A DNA stretch of 26,001 bases, from the NCBI GenBank assembly GCA_938030645.1, contig CALHHQ010000272.1:1-26001 (forward strand). Reading direction: 5' to 3'. Source of the DNA: an uncultured Rhizobiaceae group bacterium (lineage in GTDB: Bacteria > Pseudomonadota > Alphaproteobacteria > Rhizobiales > Rhizobiaceae). A program made the translations under genes and the position numbers. The notes beneath the pieces are model-generated. The model worked only from the letters and a program-made list of their open reading frames with translations, was not told where the DNA came from and ran no database searches. Within the stretch, counting starts at the first letter, position 1. The number at the start of each line of letters is the position of its first letter. Shown piece after piece: positions 7,831 to 15,230 of the stretch.

Positions 7831-8205
7831 ATGATTTTTGGTTCCTTAGAAATCGAAACTGATGCTTTTGTCACACACCGCGACACCTATGCCCTCGACG
7901 GCATTAAGGTTGTGTCGGTTCGTCGTCCCGCATTGGTGCCAGCCATTCTCCTTGGTGGCGGGTTGGCCGGTTTCGGCATGATGTTTGCTGACCTTCTTTA
8001 TGCCACTGAAATTATGTTTCTGCTTGGTATCGGCTCCGGTTCTATTCTTATGGGCCTCTGGCTGGGTCAACTCAAACTCCTGTCGCGCGATCTGCGCGGC
8101 AGTGAGTTGGTTGATGCTGTTTGGGGCTCATATGCATGCCTCAATGACGTTCGCAAAGAGATTGCCATACAAATGCGCTCGGCCAACCGGAGTGCTGTAT
8201 CATGA
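7831..8205 (+). CDS. Small two-helix membrane protein, possibly DUF6232-like
   Basis: A 124-residue protein starting 4 bases after the previous stop. Residues 1-32 form a short polar part containing a TYALDGIKVVSVRR stretch; this followed by two helices (about 34-56 and 58-80) resembles DUF6232-type proteins, although I cannot confirm this. The helices are Gly-rich, which favours close packing. The remaining 40 residues are amphipathic and probably cytoplasmic. Its stop overlaps the next start as ATGA (8202-8205). Function unknown; it could supply a membrane anchor for the coupling ATPase encoded two genes later. Confidence 0.75.
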   Translation: MIFGSLEIETDAFVTHRDTYALDGIKVVSVRRPALVPAILLGGGLAGFGMMFADLLYATEIMFLLGIGSGSILMGLWLGQLKLLSRDLRGSELVDAVWGSYACLNDVRKEIAIQMRSANRSAVS

Positions 8206-8516
8206 ACACGCTCCAACATTCTTTCAAAGCCAAACTCCGTATCAACGGAATGTTTTTAATGGCGTGCCTTTGCGGCGTTATTTCGTGGGTGTCTTGGCCA
8301 TCCTCCATTGAGTGGTGGGGTTTCGGGTTTGTCTCCATCATCATGGGGTTGAACACTGTTGTGCTCACGATCAAAGCCATTGGCGAAATCATCGCACTTC
8401 ACAGCCGCGATAAGTCAATCGCAGCGCTTATGGCGCAAGGCGTTGAGGTCAAAGCCGATGATCTTGCTCATTCCGATGACCTCAAATCAAAAGGAATGAT
8501 CGATGACCAATCCTAA
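8202..8516 (+). CDS. Small two-helix membrane protein (104 residues)
   Basis: Two hydrophobic helices at about residues 16-34 and 40-64 are joined by a short Trp-rich turn (SWPSSIEWWGFGF). The C-terminal 40 residues are charged and likely cytoplasmic. The ATG overlaps the previous stop (ATGA), and its own end overlaps the ATPase gene by 14 bases, so all three are translationally coupled. In classical VirD4/TraG proteins two N-terminal membrane helices are part of the ATPase polypeptide; here a separate two-helix protein directly precedes an ATPase lacking such helices. That supports a partner role, by inference only. Confidence 0.75.
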   Translation: MNTLQHSFKAKLRINGMFLMACLCGVISWVSWPSSIEWWGFGFVSIIMGLNTVVLTIKAIGEIIALHSRDKSIAALMAQGVEVKADDLAHSDDLKSKGMIDDQS

Positions 8517-9897
8517 TCAAATCGGCAAACGCCTTCTCGGTTTAACGTTTGATGGTCAAGCGATCCGCGAACCCACCTCATCTGCGTCATCACTGACGTT
8601 TGCAGCCACAGGTGGCGGGAAGACGACGTGCGTCGGTGTGACGACTATTCAAAGTCTGATTAGCGATCACAAGCGTGCCTTGATGATCAATGATGTTAAA
8701 AACGGCGAGATCGCAAGCCAAATAGCAGACATGTGCATCAAGCATGGTCGCAAGTTCGGTGTGGTCGATGACACTAATGTCTTAGGTGCGGATTATCCAC
8801 ACCGGATCGAACTGAATGCATTTGGCTCATCAATCACTGCAAAGAACTCTCATCCTGGCGATCTGCAGTTCGTCATGGAAAATCAAAGCCATACTTTGAT
8901 TGAAGAGCCCAGTGGTGATTCCAAAAATTTCTATTGGCGCGAAGCACCACGTTCACAGTTTCTGGAGCTGGGTCAGCGCATCTTGTTGAATCACAATGAA
9001 CGCTTGGCAACGCCCGGCGGTTTGTCTGCGCTGATCAGCGATCCTCAAGTGTGGGTTTCTGCACTCGAGATTGAAATCGAAGAAGGAGACATCACGTCCC
9101 AGTCGATGGCGCAACGCGTTCTTGAAATGCGTGAGCATAACCCAGAACATTATACCCAACATCTACAAGCGGCTATCACTGCGCTTAAAATCTATGCGCC
9201 TGGAACGGCGCTTCATTCTGCTGGTGCTCAAAGCGAATTAGCCCATGAAGAGTTGATCCGCGATAACTGGATTGTCTGCTTCGTCAATCCTGCGCGATAC
9301 GCTGAACGGCTTGGTCCAAATTTCGCTTTACATACACTAGCGCTGATGGAAGCCCAGCTTTCGGGGCGCGTCGGTAAATGTGATTATATTCTGGACGAGT
9401 ATTGCAACGCGCCACTTAAGAACCTGATCAACCGTATCACGGTTTATCGTGCTTATGGTGCGAGAGCGCATTTTATTACACAGAGCAGGCAAGACAGCGT
9501 TCGTAAATACGGGGAGCGGGAAACCGCGCTGTTAGAAGAAAATTGCACGATCAAACAGTGGTTGAAGTTTTCCAATTTCGAAGAGGCCGAACGCGTCAGT
9601 AAGTCCATCGGTGAATCCCATTCGCGCCAGACATCACTCAACCTGAATTCAAAAGACCCATCGTTTTCTGGTGGGCTGAATTTGGGCAAGCAGCGTTTGT
9701 TCACGGCAAACGAGCTCATGATGCTCCCACCCGATGAGCAAATCATTCATGTGGCCGATGTGGGCTTCATCCACTGTCGCAAAATCGCACAAAACCAAAT
9801 TGCGCCCTATTGTTTTGAATTGGCAGACAACCCGCTTGAAGGTGGTCAACTGACTCCAGATGTGAAAGTCACTTTGGCGACTGGAGATGCATCATGA
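8503..9897 (+). CDS. VirD4/TraG-type coupling ATPase, short form without membrane anchor
   Basis: A 464-residue protein with a Walker A motif ATGGGKTT at residues 35-42 and Walker B DYILDE at 294-299. The MINDVKNGEIA segment after Walker A matches the VTDVKGE region of VirD4/TraG proteins. After Walker B comes the family's arm: NRITVYRAYGARAHFITQS, then RKYG and the NCTIKQWLKF segment. These proteins are hexameric motors that bring DNA or protein substrates to type IV secretion channels. VirD4/TraG proteins are usually 550-700 residues and place Walker A near residue 150 after two membrane helices; this one starts almost at the motor domain. The ATG has AAGGA upstream and overlaps the previous gene by 14 bases. 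Neither a relaxase nor VirB genes are visible nearby, so the substrate is unknown. Confidence 0.88.
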   Translation: MTNPNQIGKRLLGLTFDGQAIREPTSSASSLTFAATGGGKTTCVGVTTIQSLISDHKRALMINDVKNGEIASQIADMCIKHGRKFGVVDDTNVLGADYPHRIELNAFGSSITAKNSHPGDLQFVMENQSHTLIEEPSGDSKNFYWREAPRSQFLELGQRILLNHNERLATPGGLSALISDPQVWVSALEIEIEEGDITSQSMAQRVLEMREHNPEHYTQHLQAAITALKIYAPGTALHSAGAQSELAHEELIRDNWIVCFVNPARYAERLGPNFALHTLALMEAQLSGRVGKCDYILDEYCNAPLKNLINRITVYRAYGARAHFITQSRQDSVRKYGERETALLEENCTIKQWLKFSNFEEAERVSKSIGESHSRQTSLNLNSKDPSFSGGLNLGKQRLFTANELMMLPPDEQIIHVADVGFIHCRKIAQNQIAPYCFELADNPLEGGQLTPDVKVTLATGDAS

Positions 9898-10148
9898 AGC
9901 CGCAACTCATTCGTCCGATCTACTTTGTCTGGCTGATTGTTCCAGCAATCGCATTTGCGCTCTATCAGGCATGGGGGCTGCCTCATGTGATTTGGAATTA
10001 CCGCTACAGCGGCAACCAAAACGACGCGAGCTTTATCTATGTCGCCTGCAGTTATATCGGGCCGAGTGGTGAGTTCTGGCGTGATGCCGAGAACGGCACA
10101 TGTCCCCTCATTCGTTTCAGAAAGAGTATTGGGGGTTCAACACGATGA
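9894..10148 (+). CDS. Small membrane protein with Cys pair (84 residues)
   Basis: The ATG overlaps the ATPase stop (ATGA). One hydrophobic helix at about residues 9-27 is followed by a periplasm-like domain with VACSYIGPSGEF and NGTCPLIRF, whose two cysteines could form a disulphide. The Cys-x-(F/Y)-IGP and GxCPxxRF pattern looks like a conserved small family, but I cannot name it. It closes the tightly overlapping membrane block, and the next gene lies on the other strand. Confidence 0.7.
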   Translation: MKPQLIRPIYFVWLIVPAIAFALYQAWGLPHVIWNYRYSGNQNDASFIYVACSYIGPSGEFWRDAENGTCPLIRFRKSIGGSTR

Positions 10149-10153
10149 ACTTC

Positions 10154-10414
10154 CTAGATGTTTTTCACTTCTTGCACCCAAGGCGTCGGCGAGCGCCAAC
10201 GCAAATCCTGTTGCTGGCCAATTTCCATGCGCGCCATAGTTTTAAGACAGCTGAGAATGAGTGCTTCTTCGACTTCGCCACTTTTGATCTGCCCGTCGCA
10301 GTGAGAACGGTCCTGCAAGATCAGGTCATAGGGCGCGATCATATACCAAAAGCCTTGGTAATCCATGGGTGCAAGCCACTCTTCGATGTCATCCAAATCT
10401 TTGAATTTTTTCAT
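10154..10414 (-). CDS. Small soluble hypothetical protein on the opposite strand (86 residues)
   Basis: The frame begins with ATG preceded by AGGTG at 4-5 bases. The protein is acidic in its first half (DLDDIEEWLAPMDYQGFWYM) and has a protein-like composition, unlike the competing plus-strand frame 10100-10480. The segment WLAPMDYQGFWYMIAPYDLIL reads like a conserved domain, but I know no name for it. It is the only minus-strand gene inside the plus-strand cassette and converges with the gene ending at 10148, so it may be expressed separately, for example as a regulator or accessory gene. Confidence 0.55.
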   Translation of the reverse strand: MKKFKDLDDIEEWLAPMDYQGFWYMIAPYDLILQDRSHCDGQIKSGEVEEALILSCLKTMARMEIGQQQDLRWRSPTPWVQEVKNI

Positions 10415-10476
10415 GCACCTAAAATATCAAATTCGGATGCACAGACGCAAAAACAAACAGCAAAGCGAGACTGGAT

Positions 10477-10971
10477 ATGAGTTTCAGCATTTCAAACGAA
10501 TTGAAACAAACCTTCGAACTGGCCACGCTCAAGCGCCAAGCCATGCACGGACTTTCTGCGCAGGACTGGAAAGCCTTTCAAAAGATCACAGAACGTTTCG
10601 ATGGGAAGCGCAGGTTTGAGGCGCGCGATTATAAGTTGGAATATAAATCTCGCGTGGAGCAAGCCACGCGCAAACTGATCGATAAGGTTGGCGGTAAGTC
10701 TAAAGACTTTAAACACCGCTTCTTTGGCCGGGACAATTTCGACAAGTCAGCCATCCAACGGCAAGCCCATCGACAGGTGCGTTTCGAGTATGAGCTACGA
10801 CTCTCCGGCCTGCAATTTCAGGAGTTGGAAGAAAAGCGCGCGCTTTTGGAACGTGGAAATCCAACACGCGAATTGAAGCACTCTGCCAAACAACAATTCG
10901 AAAGCGCCACAGACCGGCGTGATGGAACAGAGCGCAGGAAAAGGCGATCAATTGGTCCGATTAGAACATGA
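10477..10971 (+). CDS. Basic helical hypothetical protein (164 residues)
   Basis: No membrane helix or signal peptide. The protein is strongly basic and helical, with many Arg, Lys and Gln residues and a very basic end (RRDGTERRKRRSIG), suggesting nucleic-acid binding. The ribosome site is weak (GGAT close to the ATG). It lacks the His triad and catalytic Tyr context of relaxases. It could be a DNA-binding accessory protein of a transfer system, but this rests only on charge and location. Confidence 0.65.
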   Translation: MSFSISNELKQTFELATLKRQAMHGLSAQDWKAFQKITERFDGKRRFEARDYKLEYKSRVEQATRKLIDKVGGKSKDFKHRFFGRDNFDKSAIQRQAHRQVRFEYELRLSGLQFQELEEKRALLERGNPTRELKHSAKQQFESATDRRDGTERRKRRSIGPIRT

Positions 10972-11146
10972 GAATTGCCACTGAGAAACCTTTTCGATGC
11001 GCCAATGTTGCCAACTAGGGCAAGCAATATGGCGATCAGTTAGAGACGAAAAACAAACTGACTTTGTGCCGTTTCTTTTGGCGGAACGATTGAGCTTGGT
11101 CTCACGAAACTCCGCTTTTGTTCACTCTACAATGAAAGGAAAGACA

Positions 11147-11782
11147 ATGAACAACATATATGCCCCCAAAGAGAATGAGCGTGTTGCTCATGCCCGAGAA
11201 AGCTTCTCAGGTCGATTGCTGACAGACAATCAGTTTCAAGAAGCCATTGCCATAACCGGCATTCTTGAAAACGAGATCCGTAAGTCTGGCACATTCAAGG
11301 AAAAGCTTGGCGACTATTCGCACGCGTTTTCCAGAACTGAGAAGTTTGATGCGATGAAAGCTGAGACCACTCTGCGTGACCTTTTCAAGGCTCGCACTGG
11401 TCAGTCCATGAACGAGCTTAGAGAACACCTCATGGATCGGGAAGAACAACTTCCTGAGAACGCTCCAGAGCAAGCCAAACAGGCCACTCGGGAAATCCAT
11501 GGGATGATCAAGGACGGTAACAAAATGCCGTTTTATCGTGCCTACGATTATCAAGCGTCAAACTTGGCTGGAGAGCTCGGAATCACGAATGCCGGAGCCA
11601 AGCGGTTGATGACAGAAACCTTCCGGGCTGAAGCTGATGGTGAGCTCTATGACTGGGGCAAAGACCTCGAAGAGAAATACTACCGCCCTCAGATCGAAGC
11701 GGAGAAGCAGGAACGACAGGCTCAATCACGCTCCAACTCAAATCAGTCACGCAAACGTCCCCGTTCGCGTCAACCAGCATAG
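11147..11782 (+). CDS. Hypothetical cytoplasmic protein with basic C-terminal tail (211 residues)
   Basis: The start is set at 11147, not at the upstream frame opening, because AAAGGA lies 7-12 bases before it. The protein is mostly helical with no membrane segment: an N-terminal region (about residues 20-100, including FSRTEKFDAMKAETTLRDLF) and a C-terminal region with YDYQASNLAGELGITNAGAKRLM, which could be a helix-turn-helix-like fold. It ends in a Gln/Ser/Arg-rich tail typical of nucleic-acid contact. A role as a relaxosome-like or regulatory DNA-binding protein is possible. It lies 14 bases upstream of the recombinase-coupled gene. Confidence 0.75.
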   Translation: MNNIYAPKENERVAHARESFSGRLLTDNQFQEAIAITGILENEIRKSGTFKEKLGDYSHAFSRTEKFDAMKAETTLRDLFKARTGQSMNELREHLMDREEQLPENAPEQAKQATREIHGMIKDGNKMPFYRAYDYQASNLAGELGITNAGAKRLMTETFRAEADGELYDWGKDLEEKYYRPQIEAEKQERQAQSRSNSNQSRKRPRSRQPA

Positions 11783-11796
11783 GAAGGACCAAACAT

Positions 11797-12141
11797 ATGC
11801 CAGAAGCCCAAGATATCGACATTCCATCCTGTGATGAAACCAAGCCTGACCGGCCAATTCTGAAAATAGATTATGAGCTTTACGAAAGCCATTTGAGGAA
11901 TTCTGATTTGTCCGAAATCGAGAAACAAGCGTTTCTTGAAAGCCTTTGGTCAATCATCGTCGGGTTCGTTGACTTGGGCTTCGGCGTGCATCCGCTACAG
12001 CAGGCGTGTGAGCAAGAAATAGATTTATCATCACTGATGGCCACAGATGTGATATCCTCAAAGAAAGGATACCCAAAAACAGAATTTGCGGAAGCTGTGG
12101 ATCAATCGACCGATGATCGCACGGAAAGGAAAAAGGTATGA
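11797..12141 (+). CDS. Small protein coupled to the integrase (114 residues)
   Basis: GGAAGG lies about 10 bases before the ATG. The protein is acidic, with a helical core (about residues 25-75, KIDYELYESHLRNSDLSEIE onward, then FLESLWSIIVGFVDLGFGVHP) and no signal peptide; the hydrophobic part is too short and mixed for a clear membrane helix. Its stop overlaps the integrase start (ATGA), so the two are translationally coupled. Such tight pairing suggests a helper of recombination, for example a directionality factor, but the family is unnamed as far as I know. Confidence 0.75.
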   Translation: MPEAQDIDIPSCDETKPDRPILKIDYELYESHLRNSDLSEIEKQAFLESLWSIIVGFVDLGFGVHPLQQACEQEIDLSSLMATDVISSKKGYPKTEFAEAVDQSTDDRTERKKV

Positions 12142-13814
12142 TGACAAAAAAAGAAGATTTTACACCGGAAACAAAAGCCGTTGTTTATTGCCGTGTGTCC
12201 TCATCCAAGCAAACTAAAGTTGGCGACGGTCTCGGCTCGCAACAAACCCGTTGTCGTGAATACGCCCGTTTCAAAGGCTTGGAGGTGGTGGAAACATTTA
12301 CTGACGATATGAGCGGCAAACTCACGACAAGGCCTGGTATGAAGGCGATGTTAGCATTTCTGCGCACGCATCGTGCCAAAGAACCGGTCGTCGTTATTAT
12401 CGATGATATATCCCGCTTGGCTCGTGGCATTGAAGCTCATCTGCAGCTTCGTGCAGCAATCGGAGAAGCTGGTGGTATCCTTAAAAGCCCGACAATTGAA
12501 TTTTGTGAAGACTCAGATTCCATTCTTGTTGAGAACATGCTCGCCAGTGTCTCGCAGCACCAACGCGAAAAGAATGCCGAGCAAACCAAAAACCGAATGC
12601 GTGCTCGAACAATGAATGGTTATTGGTGCTTTCAAGCGCCAATTGGCTACAAATACGCGCGCGTGAATGGTCACGGGAATATGCTCGTTCGCAACGAACC
12701 CTATGCATCCATTCTTCAGGAAGCTTTAGAAGGCTTCGCAATTGGCCGATTTGAAACTCAGGTCGAAGTGAAACGCTTCTTAGAAAGCCAACCAGATTTC
12801 CCCAAAGACCTACCCAATGGCGAGATTCGCAATCAGCGTATCTTTGATATCGTCCGGAAACCAATCTACGCCGGTTATATTGAAGCTCCCAAATGGGGTG
12901 TTACACTTCGCAAGGGCCACCATGAAGGCTTAATCTCGTTTGAGACGTTCGAGAAAATTCAACGCCGCCTTGAGGAAGGTGCCTACGCGCCCGCAAGGAA
13001 GGATATCAATGAAGACTTCCCCCTTCGTGGCTTTGTAGAGTGTGGCGACTGTAACCATCCTCTAACAGCGTGCTGGTCGAAAAGCAGCACCGGTAAAAAA
13101 CACGCTTACTACCTTTGTCACCACAAAGGTTGCTCAAGCTATCGCAAGTCTATTCCGCGTAACAAAATGGAAGAGCAGTTTGAGGGCATCCTGCAAGCGA
13201 TGCAGCCCTCAGAGAACCTTGTGACAATTGCAAAGGCGATGTTTAAAGAAGCTTGGGCTCAAAGACTGGGGCAGATGACAGCCAACACAACGACACTCAA
13301 ACACGACCTATCTAAGGTGGATGATCAGATCGACCAGCTGCTTGATCGGATCGTAGAAGCTGACAACCCTCGTGTTATCACAGCTTATGAAAGTAAAATC
13401 GCCAAACTGGAAAAGCAGAAACTTATTTTGGCTGAAAATCTGGCCAATTCCGACAAACCAAGACACACCTTTGAGGAAATGTTCGAACTCGCTCTCGAGT
13501 TTCTCTCAAACCCTTGGAAACTATGGGCTTCGGGTCAAATGCATCTACGTAAAACAGTGCTTAGATTGGCCTTTATTGACCGTATTGCATATCACCGTGA
13601 AAACGGGTTTTCGAACGCAAAAAAATCATTACCATTCAATATCTTAGGAGGCCTGGACATGCAGAAATGTAAAATGGTGCACCCGGCGCGATTCGAACGC
13701 GCGACCTCTGCCTTCGGAGGGCAGCACTCTATCCAGCTGAGCTACGGGTGCGTTGGTTGTGTTTATCGTTCTGTGGGGCAGGCGGCAAGTGAGAAAGTGC
13801 CTCTGAAATCATAG
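12138..13814 (+). CDS. Large serine recombinase (integrase) running through the tRNA-Arg gene
   Basis: At 558 residues it is a typical large serine integrase, which joins short attP and attB sites through a Ser-DNA intermediate. The resolvase domain (about 14-160) has YCRVSSSKQ with Arg19 and nucleophile Ser21. A recombinase domain (about 175-280) follows, with GYKYARVNGHG and KPIYAGYIEAP. A zinc ribbon has Cys302-x2-Cys305 and Cys327-x4-Cys332, then a coiled coil (about 380-435). From residue 513 the frame is the antisense of tRNA-Arg and then flanking chromosome, ending 6 bases inside the convergent truB end. The last 40 or so residues are therefore host-derived in this state, and the protein should end differently when the element is excised. 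Confidence 0.95.
   Translation: MMTKKEDFTPETKAVVYCRVSSSKQTKVGDGLGSQQTRCREYARFKGLEVVETFTDDMSGKLTTRPGMKAMLAFLRTHRAKEPVVVIIDDISRLARGIEAHLQLRAAIGEAGGILKSPTIEFCEDSDSILVENMLASVSQHQREKNAEQTKNRMRARTMNGYWCFQAPIGYKYARVNGHGNMLVRNEPYASILQEALEGFAIGRFETQVEVKRFLESQPDFPKDLPNGEIRNQRIFDIVRKPIYAGYIEAPKWGVTLRKGHHEGLISFETFEKIQRRLEEGAYAPARKDINEDFPLRGFVECGDCNHPLTACWSKSSTGKKHAYYLCHHKGCSSYRKSIPRNKMEEQFEGILQAMQPSENLVTIAKAMFKEAWAQRLGQMTANTTTLKHDLSKVDDQIDQLLDRIVEADNPRVITAYESKIAKLEKQKLILAENLANSDKPRHTFEEMFELALEFLSNPWKLWASGQMHLRKTVLRLAFIDRIAYHRENGFSNAKKSLPFNILGGLDMQKCKMVHPARFERATSAFGGQHSIQLSYGCVGCVYRSVGQAASEKVPLKS
13675..13751 (-). tRNA. tRNA-Arg (anticodon CCG)
   Basis: Read on the minus strand, the acceptor arms GCACCCG and CGGGTGC pair perfectly. 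A normal D arm (AGCTCAGCTGGATAGAG), a CTGCC/GGCAG anticodon stem with loop CTCCGAA (anticodon CCG) and a TTCGAAT T loop follow. Discriminator A and an encoded CCA are present (13675-13678). It lies 57 bases downstream of truB on the same strand. Its 3' half is the likely attachment site of the island integrated to the left, and the full tRNA is preserved. Confidence 0.95.
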
Positions 13815-14744
13815 CGCCGTCTGTGCGCTCTGTGATGTTTGCAACACGCGTCGGGGCTGAAAGCAGCCTTTCTCCACATCCCCAATTGCAACGAGGTCAC
13901 CTTTGTAAACAGCACACACGTCTTCTTCTTCAATCGGCGCATCGCGGCCACGCAGAATAATTGGATTGCCCATGCGAATACGACGGACTTCGTCTTCACT
14001 CATGCGAATTTCGGTATACCCATCCATGGCCTCAAGAGGGCTGATCAGAAATTTGTCGAGTGCATCCACATTTCCTTCAAGTGTTGTGAGTGTTTCCAAA
14101 CTGATCGCATCGACTTCTTCAAATGGCTCGACATAGGTGCGACGCAATTGTTGGATGTGTCCGTAACATCCCAATTGACGCCCCATGTCTCGGGCAAGTG
14201 CACGCACATATGTGCCCTTGCCGCAGGTCACTTCAAATACAGAATGATTGTCGTCGGGGCATTCTATGAGTTCGAAGGTTTCGATTGTGACCGTGCGCGC
14301 ATCCAAAACAATTTCTCTTCCTGCGCGTGCTTCGGCATAAGCGCGCTTGCCATCAATTTTTATGGCTGAGAATGCGGGTGGAGCTTGTTGGATATCGCCA
14401 ATGTAGTCGTTCAATATCGCTTCAATTTGAGAACGGTTCGGGCGTTTTTCTGATGTGTTGACCGCTTCGCCTTCGGCGTCGTCTGTGTTGGTTTCAACAC
14501 CCCATTGAACGGTGAAACGGTAGGACTTTTCGCCGTCAGTGACATATGGAACAGTTTTGGTGGCTTCGCCCAATGCGATAGGAAGAACACCGGTTGCGAG
14601 TGGATCCAGGGTTCCAGCATGACCCGCTTTTTGAGCGTCAAACAACCACCGAATTTTTCCGACGGCTTGTGTAGAGCCAAAATCATAAGGCTTATCAAGC
14701 ACCAGCCAGCCGGATATGGCGCGGCCTTTTTTGCGACGTCCCAT
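13809..14744 (-). CDS. truB: tRNA pseudouridine(55) synthase TruB
   Basis: Converts U55 of tRNA to pseudouridine in the T loop. The 311-residue protein has the usual length for the family. It begins with SGWLVLDKPYDFGST and carries the catalytic motif GHAGTLDPLATG with Asp47, then the KSYRF and KGTYVRALARDMG segments. A C-terminal PUA-like region follows (about 245-300). The ATG comes 3 bases after the rbfA stop, so it is the last gene of the operon. In many Alphaproteobacteria rpsO and pnp follow; here the tRNA and island do. Confidence 0.97.
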   Translation of the reverse strand: MGRRKKGRAISGWLVLDKPYDFGSTQAVGKIRWLFDAQKAGHAGTLDPLATGVLPIALGEATKTVPYVTDGEKSYRFTVQWGVETNTDDAEGEAVNTSEKRPNRSQIEAILNDYIGDIQQAPPAFSAIKIDGKRAYAEARAGREIVLDARTVTIETFELIECPDDNHSVFEVTCGKGTYVRALARDMGRQLGCYGHIQQLRRTYVEPFEEVDAISLETLTTLEGNVDALDKFLISPLEAMDGYTEIRMSEDEVRRIRMGNPIILRGRDAPIEEEDVCAVYKGDLVAIGDVEKGCFQPRRVLQTSQSAQTAL

Positions 14745-14747
14745 AGA

Positions 14748-15161
14748 CTACTCGCTCTTGTTCACGTCACGTTGCACAACATCGCTGCGCAACAGTGCAT
14801 CAATCTTTGCAAAGTTTTCAAAGCTCGTGTCTTCCAAGAAACGAAATGTCGGCATGTATTTCATCTGATTGAGATGCGCGGTTGCGCGTGCACGAATGAA
14901 CTTGGCATTGGCAGCAAGTGCCTTGCAAATTGCTTTGGGGTCGGCTTCGCCTTTGCCGTTTTGTTTACGGCCACCCAGCGGGGAGATAAAGCAAGTTGCA
15001 ATTTTTAAGTCAGGCGACATACGTACTTCAGATACAGAGATCATCTGGCCTTTAAGGGCTTTGTCTTCAAATGTCTCGCGGGTCAGCACTTCAGTGAGTG
15101 CGTGACGCACAAGTTCACCGACACGCAATTGGCGTTGCGATGGAGCTTTGGATTTAGACAT
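14748..15161 (-). CDS. rbfA: 30S ribosome-binding factor RbfA
   Basis: Late-stage 30S maturation factor that binds the 16S rRNA 5' helix; the 137-residue length is normal for alphaproteobacterial RbfA. The start RQLRVGELVRHALTEVLTRE and the KH-like middle (SVSEVRMSPDLKIATCFISP) are typical, followed by the conserved RTATAHLNQMKYMPTFRFLED-like C-terminal part. The gene lies between infB and truB in the usual order; a hairpin sits in the 69-base gap upstream. Confidence 0.96.
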   Translation of the reverse strand: MSKSKAPSQRQLRVGELVRHALTEVLTRETFEDKALKGQMISVSEVRMSPDLKIATCFISPLGGRKQNGKGEADPKAICKALAANAKFIRARATAHLNQMKYMPTFRFLEDTSFENFAKIDALLRSDVVQRDVNKSE

Positions 15162-15179
15162 CTAATTCACCATTGAAAG

Positions 15180-15204
15180 GTGGCCCAATTAGCATTGGGA
15201 CCAC
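15180..15204 (-). other. Intercistronic hairpin between infB and rbfA
   Basis: On the minus strand GTGG(T)CCCAAT and ATTGGGCCAC pair over 10 bases with one bulge around a GCTA loop. Only a short CTTTC follows, so it is a weak terminator at best, more likely an RNA-processing or stability element within the operon. Confidence 0.5.
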
Positions 15205-15230
15205 ATTATTTGGTCGGTATATGAAGCCGA

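Noticed and set aside
10100..10480. 126-residue plus-strand frame overlapping the small reverse gene
   Set aside because: Composition is poor for a protein and no ribosome site is present; the reverse frame has both better composition and an AGGTG site.
1..13674. Second copy of the tRNA-Arg 3' end marking the left end of the island
   Set aside because: By eye I found only short chance matches to the acceptor and T-arm sequence; the boundary is probably outside the window.
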